Positions 1 to 11,951 of a DNA stretch of 64,000 nt are shown here, piece after piece. Both the position numbers and the translations under genes were made by a program. The DNA lies in contig CM043942.1 in assembly GCA_014529385.2 (NCBI GenBank), positions 28,203,469-28,267,468 of the forward strand, written 5' to 3'. Numbering within the stretch: position 1 is the first letter of the stretch; each line of letters starts with the position of its first letter. Source of the DNA: Adiantum capillus-veneris. Lineage: Eukaryota; Streptophyta; Polypodiopsida; Polypodiales; Pteridaceae. The notes under the pieces are model-generated. The model ran no database searches and was not told the origin of the DNA. It worked only from the letters and a program-made list of their open reading frames with translations.

Positions 1-864
1 ATGTGGGCTAACGTGGGTAAATGTCTAGAGAAATTTGGTGTAAAAACCCCAATGACTGAAATCGAGGAAGGCATCAAAGAGCTTGAAGTGCCTCAACTAA
101 ATACAAGGCCAGTGCCTCGTAGGCGAGTATTACGAGGGAGAAGATGGAAACACCACCCTTCCTGTGGAATTCAATGGTGTAAAAACCATGGCAATCCATG
201 ACAGTGGAGCTGGTGTGGCCATTGCAACCAAAGAGGTTTGGAAAAATGGGGAAAACCTGCCTTGAGATCCACACAAATGACCCTGCATCTTGCAGACAGA
301 CACAAGGAAAAGCCCCTAGGACTGCTAGAAAAAGTAATTATTACTTCTTGTGGAATTGAATATGAACACACTTTTGCTGTTGTTGATGTTGGCAAGAAGA
401 ACAACTATGAAATCATTCTGGGAAGACCATTCATGCGACAATTAAAAATGGTCCAAGATTGGGGTTATGACCATATATACCTGAGACATATGGAAACCAT
501 AACAAAGGTAAACTTGAGGGATCATAGCTATAGGGATGTGACAAGAACACCGGTTGAGGAGTTTGATTCCGCCACAGTAGCAGGATCAGAACTTCCATCT
601 TGGTTAGGTAAGCCTAAAGAACTGAGGATGTCTGGAGCTTCACAATGTGGTAGCTTGAAACGTGAGGAATGTATCCTAGAGCGGGTTATAGAGGATATAG
701 ACTATATCCCAGAACCATCTCCTGAAGAAGAGTTAGAGCCTTTTGGATGGGAACACATCTTGGCTACTCTGGACGTGTGCGCCATGGAGGATGCTCCCAC
801 AACAAAGTTTTGTGATGAAAATGGCTATGATGTCGTTCCTTATTTTGCAGTGAGTGTAATCTAG
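1..864 (+). pseudogene. Retroelement gag-protease fragment, frameshifted
   Basis: The protease frame runs in frame 2 over about 152-240 and contains the catalytic-type motif HDSGAG. It then shifts to frame 1 (238-864), which continues with EKWGKPALRS, an HTFAVVD strand and the flap/ILG-like motif NYEIILGRPFM, then VQDWGYDHIYLRH. DSGA followed about 70 residues later by an (I/L)LG motif is the retropepsin layout of LTR retroelements. A lysine/arginine-rich piece in frame 1 (1-201) precedes it and may be a gag tail. At least two frame changes are visible, so this is a relic. The left part is cut by the window edge. No RT or integrase follows. Family assignment beyond 'LTR-retroelement aspartic protease' is not secure. 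Confidence 0.6.
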
Positions 865-1032
865 GAAAACAAAGAGAACCAGACATCAACAAGCTCTTGA
901 AATAAGGAGGAAACAAGGAAATGTGGAGAATCAAAAGATGAAGAAGACGACGAGTTCTATGACTCTGTAGAACACTTCGAGCTTCAAGAAGATCAACGAC
1001 CCGGGAATCAATGTCATCGCTACACAAATAAA

Positions 1033-1848
1033 GTGCATCAAAAGTGGATTCCAAAGTCCTCGGTGAAGACACAGCCACCACAAGCATCCTCATACATGGC
1101 TCCTAATAAGGATGCAAAGACTCAGCTAGGAGGAATACGACCAGAGCAACGAGCTAACAGTGCTCTAATCAATGGGCTAGAAAAGTCCTCCAAGAAACTA
1201 CCACCCACGAGCAAACAGACAGTAACTTTCCACTATCAGCCAAAAAATCAAAGGAAAGTACAAGAAATCAACCTTGCGGAGGATAGTAGCGATAGTGATG
1301 AATCTTACGACATCCCCTATCATCAACTCAGGCCATCACTATCACCAACACCTTCAGCAACAACCATGACAGGTCAAAAGAACAGGACAACAAGTCAAAG
1401 CCAAAAAGCTTGACAAATCTGGATACCAAAAAGCCAGATCGGCCAAAAACAGATATGGATCAAGAAGACAAAGATCTCTAATGAAAAATCACAAGATCCA
1501 ACACCAAAACAAAAACAAGGAAAGCGTGCACGAATGGGTAAGAATATCACAAAGTCGCAAGGTTTCCCAGCTCAGGTTTGGGTTCCAAAGAAGTTGATTC
1601 AAGCACAAAAAAGTCAGGAATTCATTTGGATTCCAAAACAACCACAATATCAACTTTCAAAGCCTAAATCCCACCCCCAACCAAGCGTACAAGGGCTGAT
1701 GAAGCAAAGACCACTGTCGACTCACAAACAAAAAGGTGGATTCCAAAGAAGTCTCTTCAAACACAAACGAAGCACGGGCAAGTATGGGTTCCCAAACGAG
1801 CGTCAGCAACAACAAAACAACCAATAATCGCAAAGAAATGGGTCCCAA
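1033..1848 (+). pseudogene. Lys/Gln-rich region with repeated W(V/I)PK motif
   Basis: Two open stretches (1033-1413 and 1534-1827), interrupted by stops, encode a basic, low-complexity sequence. The tetrapeptide W(V/I)PK recurs: HQKWIPKSS near 1035, VWVPKKLIQAQ near 1576, FIWIPKQPQ near 1623, then further copies near 1733 (KWIPK), 1780 (VWVPK) and 1836 (KWVPKK) in shifting frames. Similar WVPK segments occur in the gag/linker part of some plant copia polyproteins. Together with the protease fragment just upstream it is probably the linker of the same dead retroelement. I do not recognise an enzymatic domain. Confidence 0.4.
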
Positions 1849-2189
1849 AGAAGAACAACAAAACTGCTATCAGTGCATCGCCGCTTGAATTCTTACAATT
1901 CTTCCTACGATTACAGTACACTTAGAAGAGAGCAAGTCGCTTCAATCAAGCAACGATACAGGAGCTTCAAAGACCATTACATTGCTTAGAATAGGAAGCC
2001 TCGCCAACAAATGCCAATAAGAAAATTGCTTATACCCACATCTTGCACAACATAAATCTTTCCATGCATTGACTATGTATGCATAATAGGGCTACATTAC
2101 AAGACCTGCATAGGCACAACTTTTAAATTGACCAAGCACAACACATACCCTTTGCGATACCTTGTCGTAAAGGATGACTCCAAATAGGA

Positions 2190-2212
2190 AGGGGGGAGGC
2201 ATTCTGAATGCG
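2190..2212 (+). promoter_or_regulatory. Possible polypurine tract and palindromic LTR start
   Basis: A purine run (AGGAAGGGGGGAGG) is followed at once by the perfect palindrome GCATTC-T-GAATGC. The same arrangement, GGAAGGGGGGAA then a palindromic LTR start, is seen at 4062-4093. This could be the 3' polypurine tract of the retroelement relic at 1-1850, but no matching LTR pair was found. Confidence 0.3.
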
Positions 2213-3460
2213 GACCTAACATTATGACTATTAGAGGGCAATGTTTTGTGAGAGGCATTGAATTTTTGCGTTTTATTGTGATAATTTTTTGACGAAATTT
2301 AGAGTAGATGCCCTCATAGTAGTGTTACAGAGGAGTATGGGGACAAAATCCATTTATAAGCCCCTAGGGATATGTGTATAGTGTACATAGCATTTGGATT
2401 TCTATTTGAATGATTTTTCGTTTGTTAAGTTTTTTTAAAGATTTTCTTTGTTTATTATTAAAAAAAATAAAAAAATCCATAATCCACATGAAGAAAAGAC
2501 TGACCAGACGCCTGAGCACTACAAAGAGAAGAAGGTACAGGAAAACAATGAAACTTCACGAAGTATGTCTCAGCAGCCACTACAACAGCCGAAGAACTTG
2601 TCACAAAGCAGTGTCAACATGCAACCGACAAGTCATACAAGTCAGAGTCGAGTAGCTAAGCCACAAAATGAGTGAGGTGTTAGTCCCAAAGCTTCAAGTA
2701 ATATTCTCTGTGGTCTAAGCGTCTTAGCTATTCTAGGTACTGCTCAAGCTGGAAGAGTTGACATATTTACGTTGTGTCGCTCATGCTGGTATAGGTGAGC
2801 AAAAGAGTCGAAGTCTAAGTACTTAAGTCTGGTGAAGTGAAGGAGAAGGTCCAAAAGACACTCACGTACTGAGCACAGTGAGATACGAGTGGAGAAACTT
2901 CTACATCTAAAACCCTTCTTGGAAAGGTGGAAGCTCTTGAGATATCTTTTGATGTCACATGTGCTACATTTATTCCTCAAAACACCCATCATCTCCTTCT
3001 TTCACATTGCATGCTTTTGTTGAAAAATTTATCATATGCATATAGAGTGTCCCATAATTGGCACTTGCATCAAGAACTCTTTACGTGTTTCACCCACGCA
3101 CTCACCTTTCATGAACATGTACTTCACGTTCAACTGCTCAACTCCAATAAGAGCGTATACCAAAGGCATTTTTTTCCCACCGGGTTTTTTCCCTTTGGTC
3201 ATCCAGGTTTTAGACCCTAATCTAAGGACACCTATCACCATCCTCTTGTACATATTCCTTCTACATCAACAATAAGGAAATGCTACTCAAATCAATTGAC
3301 AAATGAATTGGAGCACCAATTTTAGATCATAGCATACTTCTCCTCAATGGAGAGTCGAAGAATGGCCTACAATGACAAAGCTGCAGACAACACTAACAAC
3401 ATGATTGCAGAGGAACAAAGAAGTTACCAATGACAAAGAGCAGACATAAGGGTAATCGGA
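2213..3460. other. Non-coding, no recognised gene
   Basis: An A/T-rich stretch with only short, unconvincing open frames. A lysine-rich frame at 2448-2675 shows no domain. Nothing else was recognised. Confidence 0.5.
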
Positions 3461-3473
3461 GGATCTCAAAATC

Positions 3474-3993
3474 TTGTCCTTGATAATGCGCATCGAATGC
3501 TTGGCAGGGTTTTGAACCTCAAATTAGCATAATTAAGTCCTGGGTTCGGCCTGACAGACAGACTTTGCATTGGAGTGCAAATTGGCCTAAAGAAGTTAAG
3601 GGTTTAGCCATACAATTTCTACAAAATCCTTACAAAGTTGTCATTGGCTCACAAGATCAGAAAGCCAATCACTCAATTCTATAGATTGTAGAAGTTGTTT
3701 CTGAGAATCACAAATACTCCGAATTGACAGATTTGCTGGAGCAAGTGATGGATGGAGCTTTCTCTATCCATGATGATAAGAGTCAAGCTCAACGACATTG
3801 GGTTCTTTTTGAATTTAGATCTGGCAGTAGACCTATAATGACAGAAATAGATGCTGCAGTTCGGAGCGTGGATGTGAAAGACATAAAGTTCGTCATCAAT
3901 TATGATTTTCCTGAATCATATGAAGACTATGTACATCGGATTGGACGAACAAGACAAGCTACTGCAAAGGCTATAGTCTATACTTTCTTTCCA
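3474..3993 (+). pseudogene. DBP2/RH20-like DEAD-box RNA helicase fragment, copy 1
   Basis: Read through small frame breaks, this encodes the second half of a DEAD-box ATP-dependent RNA helicase. Pieces in order are VLDNAHRML (motif II region, DEAD decayed to DNAH), PDRQT and [42 protein letters not shown]-like [19 protein letters not shown] (decayed TATDVAARGLD), [15 protein letters not shown] and [14 protein letters not shown] (motif VI). The block for VIIFMETKRGCDQ is deleted here but kept in the copy at 35.9 kb. There are no introns in a family that normally has several, so this is a processed copy. Its 3' edge lies only 70 bp from an LTR polypurine tract. It has a stop in the NHSIL*IVEV segment and is not functional. 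Confidence 0.75.
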
Positions 3994-4061
3994 ACAACAA
4001 AACGACAGCAAAGACCACATCGCCATCGACAATCAGGTCATGTCGGGGACGACATGAACGC

Positions 4062-4470
4062 GGAAGGGGGGAATGTTGACCGCTGGGTCAACAACACAAC
4101 ATAACTCAAGTTTCGTACCAAAGTCTTATCTTTTGCGAGTTATGAAATGCCGCGGATTATGGCTATAAACGTCATTTGTAATGAGTAGTTATTCTAGTTT
4201 CAGAAGCCGGGGTGCAATGGCACTTCCAGATTGTAAATACAAAGCCATTTGACCCTTTCAACGCCATTTTTGGTTAAACCTAAGGTAACCTTAGTATATA
4301 AGGTACCTAGGTCATTTCGTAAAGAGGACTTTTTAATCATAATCAAAACTTAGCGCTGCCGTCTACTGTGTGTGAGAGAGAAAGAGAGTGAGCGTGAGCT
4401 TCATCCTCTCGCTACGCCCGGCTCGCTCAACGCATTGGAGATCCGACTGCACCATTGCTGTAGGCTCGAG
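4062..4470 (+). repeat. Polypurine tract and LTR of helicase-carrying retroelement, copy 1
   Basis: The purine tract GGAAGGGGGGAA (4062-4073) abuts TGTTGACC at 4074, a TG-type LTR start that forms a small palindrome with GGTCAACA. A TATA-like TATATAAGG lies near 4295. The block is clearly similar over about 380 bp to 36460-36838, including the TATA box and the TGTGAGAGAGAAA segment. The right end is not defined because the second copy stops matching near 36838. No PBS or second LTR was found nearby. Confidence 0.6.
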
Positions 4471-6358
4471 GAGAGCTACACGACAACGCCAAGCATTCCA
4501 CGCGAGACGAAGCGCACATGCCGACGCATCTATGAGCTATTTGTGGTCGTAAGTGTATCAAAGGATGTTTGTTTTCTGCGTGCTAGTAGTCTATAGAATC
4601 GTGGCGACATAAGCTACGCATCGGTACTCATAAATTTCAGTTTTGGGCACTTTCAAAATTCGGCTCTGTCATCCTATGCGTTTTCCGCAGATGGGTTTAG
4701 AGTGAGGGTTTTGAGTGTAGAAGCTTAGGGGCAGGTGTATCCTAGTGAGGGGATGGTGTTCCTTAAGTTTTGTATGAATCTGGCATGATTAGGTGAGTTA
4801 CCTTCCGTATGTGTGTATGTGGCTAGGTGGTGTAGTTGAGGGCAGTGAGGTTCTTGATTGTGGTTTATTGGCCTTCCAGAGTGTTGTATGTGTAGGATGA
4901 TCTCAGCCTGACAAGCTTAAGAGATTTCCTCCGTGTGCCTATCGTGTCATCTGTGTCCTTGATTGACATTATGTTGATCTAGGTAGTGTTTGCATGCACT
5001 TCATGGGTGTGTGAGTCGCTCCCCGTCCAACACATGATTACACGGATGGCACATATGGTCTCACGGATGATAACTTTGTTTTTCTTGACGATGATGAGGA
5101 TAGGGGTTTAGCCTTAGGGTTACCTCCCCATCTCTACAATATCCTGTTCCCTTGACTCTCTAGGGGATACAAATAATTAGGTTAGGGTTCCTTATGTTGT
5201 TTAGTTGTGTTCAATAAAGGTTGGTGCCTCTTTGCACTAATGTGCCTCCTAGAGGTATTCCTTGTTGTAACATTTAATCCACTAGTAATTTGTGTGTAGT
5301 GAAGATTGATAACATAGTGAGCATTTTATTAAGAGAAAGTTCCTAATGAGCATAGAGAGAGTACTTAATTTGAGAAAGCAACCTAGCAATTTACTCCTAG
5401 CTAATTTGGCATTGACAATACTTGAAAAGAGAGAGAAATAGAAGAGCTGACAACAGTTGAGAACCGGATTTACATGGAGCCGGTCCCCCTCCATAAAGGC
5501 TTTGTATTATAGCTTCTCCCATCAAAGGAGACTTTTGTACAATACAATTCTTGTGTTCGTTGATAAAACTCATTGGTAAATGAAGATGGAAGCTTCATGC
5601 ACCAAATTATGCTTGAAAAACACACCTAGTGTCCCTAGCATCAGTCCCATGACCTCACACACCTTCAAAAATGGTGAGAGCTAGCAAGAAATGAGGAAAG
5701 ATTGAGAGGAAGAAGGTGTATCTTACAAGAAAGAAGTATTCAACTCACAGAATCACTCTAATAGCATAGCTTAGCTTAGTAACTAGCATGGTAGAGGAGA
5801 TGAGCATGCCATTGAAGCTTGGATCTTCGTTGGATTTGCATTCCATAGCCAAGAGTTGTTGGTGTAGGCCTCTACTTCTCAATGCTTGGAGAAGGAGATG
5901 GAGTTCTTCTTGTACACATGAGTTTTGTGTGTGTGTGTGTGTGTGTGTAGCATTGTGTTAGAGTAAAATGCAGCCCTCTCTCTCTCATCTTGATCGACCC
6001 CTCTTGCTATTTTCTCCTGCTGGCCTCCCATTGGCTTCTGTAAAGCTTAGCCAATCACAAATTAGAGCATAATTGATAGCCTTTTGACAAGTGTTCCCAT
6101 TTATCCTTTTGTGAGAGCTTTAGGTAATTAAATAATTCAACTAAACTCTCATTGGACCTCTTAGTCTTCTGGCCAATAGGAATCAGGCAAGCCATTGGGC
6201 TGTTGAATTCTCATTGGACCCCTCGGTAGACTGTCCAATAGTCTTCTAGGGAGCTTAAACTCTATTGATTCTTTTATCAAGAATTTTGAAATTGATTGTA
6301 CTAAAGTTACTCTAGCCTAATTCTCATTGGTCCACCTCTATGGCCATCCAATAGGATT
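4471..6358. other. Unrecognised; possibly extended gypsy LTR
   Basis: No gene was recognised. There is a short (GT)n at about 5925-5949. Between 6140 and 6355 a motif close to CTCATTGGACC / CCAATAGG recurs at least four times, and this may be part of the U5/leader of the minus-strand gypsy LTR starting at 6829. The true left end of that LTR could not be located. Confidence 0.4.
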
Positions 6359-6829
6359 TGAGGGGAGATTGGGAGCAATTGGCCTAGGAGCCTGACATGT
6401 GTCTAGTATTATCTTTGTATAAAGGGGGAGCCTTCGAGTGTGTGTGTGTTTCTCTCTCATCCCCTACTAAAAGGGATTTCCCCCTCCTTCCTAGGGATGT
6501 GGGAAGACTTTTTAGTCTTCCCATGACCATCCAATTTTCCCGTTGTGTTGGCCATTGGATAAATGACTTAATTTTTGTAACCTTAGCCTATGGAAGTTTT
6601 AAAGGAGTTGAACCTTAGTTCTTTTAAGACCTATTGAAGCACATTGCTCTTTTGCAAATTGTCCCCCTTTGGAACCCTATTTTCCTCCTTTGGATCCCTG
6701 CTGACAGAGACTGGTCTGACAGCCTTACCAATATCCTATCTTTTACTCCCCTAGTACTTTCCCCATATTAAATGATTAGTCTAACATGATAAAATCATTT
6801 GGGAGTATTAGATATTAAGTTTTATGACA
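6359..6829 (-). repeat. LTR block of minus-strand Ty3/gypsy element, copy A
   Basis: This block is closely similar to 40351-40827 over its whole length. In minus orientation it starts TGTCATAAAAC, preceded by a purine tract (CAAGAGAGAGATAA) and the typical gypsy 3' motif 'GTCGAGGACAA' at 6848-6870. It therefore fits a 3' LTR adjoining the pol gene on its right. A minus-strand TATA-like CTTTATACAAAG is present near 6412. The boundary at 6829 is well supported. The boundary at 6359 is only where the two copies stop matching. Confidence 0.7.
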
Positions 6830-7236
6830 TTATCTCTCTCTTGAAATCATAGTTGTCCTCGACTATGAGGTAGCGAAGATAAAGCCTAGTCATTAGTCTG
6901 TTTGCTAGTGGGTAGAGGATCCCTATTTTACTCTACGACACCGTTCTAGAATGGATGGCTAGTCCATTTGGTGATTGAGAGCCTTGGCTGCCGCAAGCAT
7001 ATCTACACTTTAGTCCATATCAATCTTCCATAGTAGAGAGACAAACTCTACTTGGTGTTCATGAGATGTCGTCTTCTCAAACATGATCCTAAGCATGCAT
7101 ACTTATTAACATGTGTGCACAATAAAGAAAAAGAGTGTCTTATAAGACAAAAACTTTGTTCATTTTAACATAATTACAAAATGTTGTAAGCATTGACAAG
7201 GTTTAGGTTATCCTTTAGTTGTATGCCTTGCATCAT

Positions 7237-8462
7237 CTAGCATCTTCAAAAGGATAATTTTTAAACTTGAAAAGATATCATCGGATAGTCTTACCACCTC
7301 ATAATACCTTGTCTTCGTGTCGAAGAATGGACTCGGACTGCAACACCTCTTCTTGGTCCTTGATCTCCAGTGGGTCTTCAATAATTGAGGTGGCTCTCCT
7401 TTGCAAGAGGCTTTAGTAGGCTCATGTGGAAAGCATTGTGTTGAGCCAATGGCTCGGAAACTTGAGCTGATAGGCTATCTCATTGATTGGCCTAAGAATT
7501 TGGAAGGGACCATAGTACCTTTTTGCTAACTTAGCATAATACTTTTGGTGTCCCCTAGGATTCTTGTCTGTTGTGCGCCTTTATCAAGCCTTGGGAAACT
7601 TAAGCAAGGCCCAATCATTTTATTTAAAGGCTAGGGCTCTTCTGTGCTTATCAAAAACAACCTTTTGCCTTTGTTGAGAGATGGATATAGCATCCCTAAT
7701 CTTTTGGAAAGATTATTGCAGGTGTCGGCTATATTCATGCTCATCAAAGATCTTCCCATGTACTTTGAGTAGAAAGGGACTTTTGGATATTCCCTCTATC
7801 ACCTCAAAAGGTGCGTTTCTTGTGGAAGTATGTAAAGTATTATTGTAAGCATACTCCACTAAGGGTAAGTACTTATCCCACTAGAACTTTTGATCTACTT
7901 CTGTGACATACGATTTTAGTAGATCAAGAATTGTTAGGTTAGCTATTTCACTTTGGCCATCCGCTTAGGGATGATAGGCCAAAGAGAAGTTTAACCTTGT
8001 ATCTAAATTCTCAAAGGGACCCTTCCAGCAGTTATTGGTCATTTTAGGATCTCTATCTGACACTATAGACATTGGCAAGCCATGGTATTTGAAGATTTGT
8101 GATATAAAAAGGATTGCCATTTGATGGGCCTTGATAGTCTTTTTGATAGGTATGAAATGTTTTTGTTTGCTAAACCCGTCTACTATTGTCCATATTCCCA
8201 TATTTTCATGGATAGACTTGGGCAATCCAAAGATAAAATCCATGGATATGCTCTACCATGGTGAATTAGGGATTGGCAACAATTGAACCAATCCAGGTTG
8301 CTTCCCTCTATCAAACTTTGTCTTTTGGTATACCACATATTTTGAAACATACTCTTGTATGTTTACTTTCATGGCAGGCCAATAGAAATATGTTTCTATC
8401 CCTTTTAGGGTAGATTGAATCCCTCTATGCCCCACATAAGGAGGAGCATGAGATTCATACAT
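7237..8462 (-). pseudogene. Ty3/gypsy integrase with chromodomain-like tail
   Basis: Reading leftward from 8462 are the integrase zinc-binding part (GHRGIQSTLKGIETYFYW, then YVVYQ), the core start MDFIFGLPKS, IWTIVDGFSKQKHFIP and the second acidic region HGLPMSIVSDRDP. Next come the DGQSE region after FSLAYHP, then EYAYNNTLHTST. At about 7325-7237 EDKVL-GGKTIR-YLFKFKNYPFEDAR follows, which resembles a chromodomain and suggests a chromovirus. Stops occur at several points (after AYHP, NDWALLKF and within the chromodomain). The first Cys of the zinc-finger CxxC pair reads V (YVVYQ), so integrase would be inactive. Confidence 0.75.
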
Positions 8463-8495
8463 TACTTTCTCATGTAGTGAGTTAGTAATGCATAT

Positions 8496-8846
8496 TCAGT
8501 TGTCATAGAGAAGATAACCATCTTGTAGGGTAAATGGTTCTTCCTTCTTCCCTAGTGCAAAGACTGAAATCACATCTCTAAAATCGGGATGGATGGCATA
8601 CTCATCTATCATAGAAGATAGATGATTGCGAGTTGCTATCGACACTACATTCACTCTTGATCGTCTTGAGAGTACATTGGCTACTTGATTATGCTTGCCA
8701 GTAGTGTGAGCAATATGAAAATGAAATTGCGAAAGGAAATTTTCCCACCTCATTTGTTTGTTGGAGATCTTGGTCTGCGTCATGAAGTACTTAAGTTTGG
8801 TGATCCGTTCGTAGATTGAAAGGAGTGCTTGTAAAACGTAGTGCAA
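8496..8846 (-). pseudogene. Ty3/gypsy RNase H C-terminal part
   Basis: The frame carries ITKLKYFMTQTKISNKQMRW, then HFHIAHTTGKHNQVANVLSRR, matching the end of gypsy RNase H (the TDHxSLxY...RW...Y.PGK.N..AD.LSR pattern, with Val for the usual Asp in VANVLS). It joins directly upstream to RT sequence ending near the DIVKTAF motif, so the RT catalytic YVDD block and most of RNase H are deleted. Confidence 0.7.
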
Positions 8847-9480
8847 AATGCAGTCTTTACAATGTCTTGATCAACTATCCTTATTTGATGGTAGTCACTT
8901 TTTAGGTCAATCCTATTGAAGTAGGTCGACCCTTATAGCTTATCAAATAGGTCTTCTACCCGTGGAACAGGAAACCTATTTTTGGTAGTGATCCTATTTA
9001 GTGCTCTATAGTCAATACACATACGAGATGTGCCATATTTCTTTTTCACTAATAACACTGGTGACAAAATGGAGATGAGCTAGGCCTAACCATGCCTTTC
9101 TCAACTAACTCATACAATTGCTGCATAATCTCCTCTTGTTGAGCTTGAGAAACTCGATAAGGAGGTTTATTAGGTGGTGAACTTCCTGGAAGAAGTTCAA
9201 TTGCATGGTCTTCATTGCCTCATTTGGGAGGTAGTTCACAAGGGATGTTGTCAATAAAAACATCTTGGAACCCCTTGAGGAAGTTGGATAAGTCTAATTC
9301 CTTTAGGTTCAAAAATCATGTACACAAAAATAGAGCTCTTTATTGACTTATTGAAAGCTTGCTTATGTACAAGGGGTATGGTACTACCCAACTCCTTAGC
9401 ATCTATGTACATATCTTTTTCCCTAAACCTAAAGTAGATTTTCCTTTCAGGGAATTTAACATTGGCAGCCATGCGACTCA
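8847..9480 (-). pseudogene. Ty3/gypsy reverse transcriptase stub
   Basis: Minus-strand pieces in changing frames read PPNKPPYRVS, QQEEIMQQLYELVEKGMVRP, then [20 protein letters not shown]-like sequence and DLKSDYHQIRI-like sequence before the deletion join at about 8850. These are RT motifs before the catalytic YxDD. The frame at 9251-9481 links this to the protease. Several frameshifts and stops are present. Confidence 0.65.
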
Positions 9481-9809
9481 AACCATGGTGCCATTAGGAT
9501 TACATCCTCATGCTTAAGAGGAGAGATGAAGAAATCCTCCTTGTCCACATAGCTTTGGACATGGAGCCTCAATTTCCCAATTAAGGGAGTGACTGAGGCT
9601 TCTTGCCCCTTGAAAGCACCATCGACAGGTAGGACATCTCCCATATCATAGGCTTGGATGCCTAGCTCGGTGGTCAACTCTGTGGATATGAAATTATGAG
9701 TAGAACCAGGGTCAAAGAGAATGAAAACATCATGTTCTCTTACCTTTCCCTGAGCATGGCATAGAGGAGATCCTTTGTGATAAGCATCCTCGTCTTGAGT
9801 CTCGACCAA
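9456..9809 (-). pseudogene. Ty3/gypsy aspartic protease domain
   Basis: This 117-codon open frame contains KVREHDVFILFDPGSTHNFI, the retropepsin active-site region (DPGS variant of D(S/T)G) typical of plant gypsy polyproteins. TELGIQAYDMGDVLPVDGAF and VDKEDFFISPLKHEDVILMAP follow. The final ILGM-type motif reads ILMAPWF. It is in line with the RT stub on its left and a gag tail on its right. Confidence 0.75.
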
Positions 9810-10191
9810 GGTAGCTCTAGGAGGATCATTACGTGTATTGTTGTGGGGACAAGCACGATAGGTGTAAAGCCCTCGTAACTGTCGTGTCCAAATCCTCCAC
9901 CCAACCTCCCTTTTCTAGCCTCCTAGCCCTAGGATCCCTTCTCCATTGGGCAGTTGGCCCTTGGCCAGGTCCTTGACCTCCAGGGTGGCCCTTGGCTTGA
10001 CATTACTCCCCCCTTGAAGAAGCGTTTTCTTCCTCAAAAACATAAGTGGTAGTATCTTCGTAAGAACACTGATGTTTTCCTATTGGCATCCCATATGCAA
10101 GCCAATAGTCCATATGATACTTGGTGCAGTGAGGAGGTTCAATGAAACCAAGAGCAACATCTTGATTTTCAACATTGTTGTCCTTTTGCAA
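9810..10191 (-). pseudogene. Gypsy gag tail remnant
   Basis: Minus-strand sequence with Gly/Pro-rich content (GHPGGQGPGQGP, WRRDPRARR) precedes the protease. It closely matches 39147-39260, where it follows a CCHC zinc knuckle. In this copy the knuckle and the gag core are absent, and the reading frame to the right (up to 10191) shows no known domain. Confidence 0.5.
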
Positions 10192-11735
10192 CCACCTGTA
10201 TCTAAATGGGAACTCAATTTATAACTCACTTGAGTACTTTAAAGGAGTATCCACAACTAAGAGGTTTCTAAAGACATAACAAGTTTTCATGCTTGCTGAA
10301 GATACTAAAAAAATACAAGAAAACGATGGCGCAACTTTCCATGAAGTTGTGAGCCAGATTTCCAACTCGCATGAGTATCTTGAAAAGCTCATAGGTAATA
10401 AGGAATAGAAGAGGGAGTTTCCTCATATTAGACTTCTGAACATTTTTGGAACACTCAAAACTACATGTTCACCCCTAATGAAGGTTACATTCCAACATAC
10501 TTTGTTAGTCACACCTACTAAGTCCTTGACTTATGAAACGATGGAATCGGTATCCAACCTTACCACAATAGGTGTTCAAAGTTGAAAACCTAACCTAAGC
10601 AAATTCTAGAATAGGGGGGGAATCGCCCATTCAAAATGCGTTGTGCTAACGTATGCTCTTAGCAGATCCTTTAGCAAAAAATACTTGTAAGCTGCCCATC
10701 CAACACGGGATGAATAGCAACAATAAGAGTGAGGTGCTTTCCCCCAACCACTTATAGATATTTGTAAACTCATAATAAATCTGCAGTAGAGATTGCACTT
10801 GCAGTGCAAAAAGGTGCAGAAAGACTAAATTCCATGAATTTGAATACTGCTCCAAATAAATCAGTGTTAAAGACTAGTGCCCATAACACCTAGTGTGCAT
10901 GCATTTAACACAAACTTATCCAAACCCCAATTCCATGACGAGACTTTCCACGGTACATACGGGAAAGCCTGGCAACAAAAGTTGGACCATAACAGAATGT
11001 GACAACCTAGTCACACCTAGGTACCAACCTTGAGACATTCTCATGAATGTAGCATACTCGGATATATATAGAAATGACCCTCCGTTAAGGTGGTTTCACA
11101 ACACTTGTAATCAGAACAAGTCTGTACTTAGTACCCGATAATTTTTGGCCCCACTGAAATTGTACCTGATACGGTGTGCTTCAAATGGTCTAATAAACGG
11201 ATGCGATCAGCACGTAGGGACGCTGTCGTGACACATCATTAGGAATTAGGCACCAGTGTCAGTCCCAGAGACTCATATTCTCCACATGTGGAATATGTTG
11301 TAAATAAGGATGGTCAAAAAAGTGACATCCATCAAGTACAAGATGTACTTGTGTGTGGAGGTAACTGCAAAACACTTCGTGATAAGAGTAAGAGGGACCC
11401 TCATTATCATTGCTCCACACCGGCTAAACTGAACTCCTTGAGTTCCTAGACCGTGTTGTATCCCATGTGACAACATGTGCCAAAGTGAACCCTACAAGTG
11501 GGTTCATAATAGCATAATGCAAAAATGTATATTGGACACTACGGCCCAAAATACTTTGTTCCGACATGCCCTTGGCATGTCTTTGAAACATTCAACCGTA
11601 TTTATACAAGTTGAAAAAATCAAACAAAGCATACTAAAAAATGGAATATAACACCAAATCAATAGATGCGTATTTGTGGATTGAACTATATGTTCACTTA
11701 CCCGTATTCAAATGCACAAGAATACGTCTCCCACC
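10192..11735. other. Non-coding, nothing recognised
   Basis: No coding region or clear repeat was recognised. The 5' LTR expected for the minus-strand gypsy element is not evident here. Confidence 0.45.
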
Positions 11736-11951
11736 TGTCACTATAAGAGGAGTTGTCTATAACCGCTAACATTTCCCCAGAAAAACAAAGGAAAAGGAGA
11801 GAGAAAAATTTGCATGGGCGGAAATAACCGCGGCTATGCACGCGGTAGTTTCTCAATAATAAGCAAGGTAATAGTCGTGGCAATATACCTGCGGGTATTA
11901 CTGCATCAATTGCCGCATCTATTACCGTGCTTATTGCCGCTACACGCTAAT

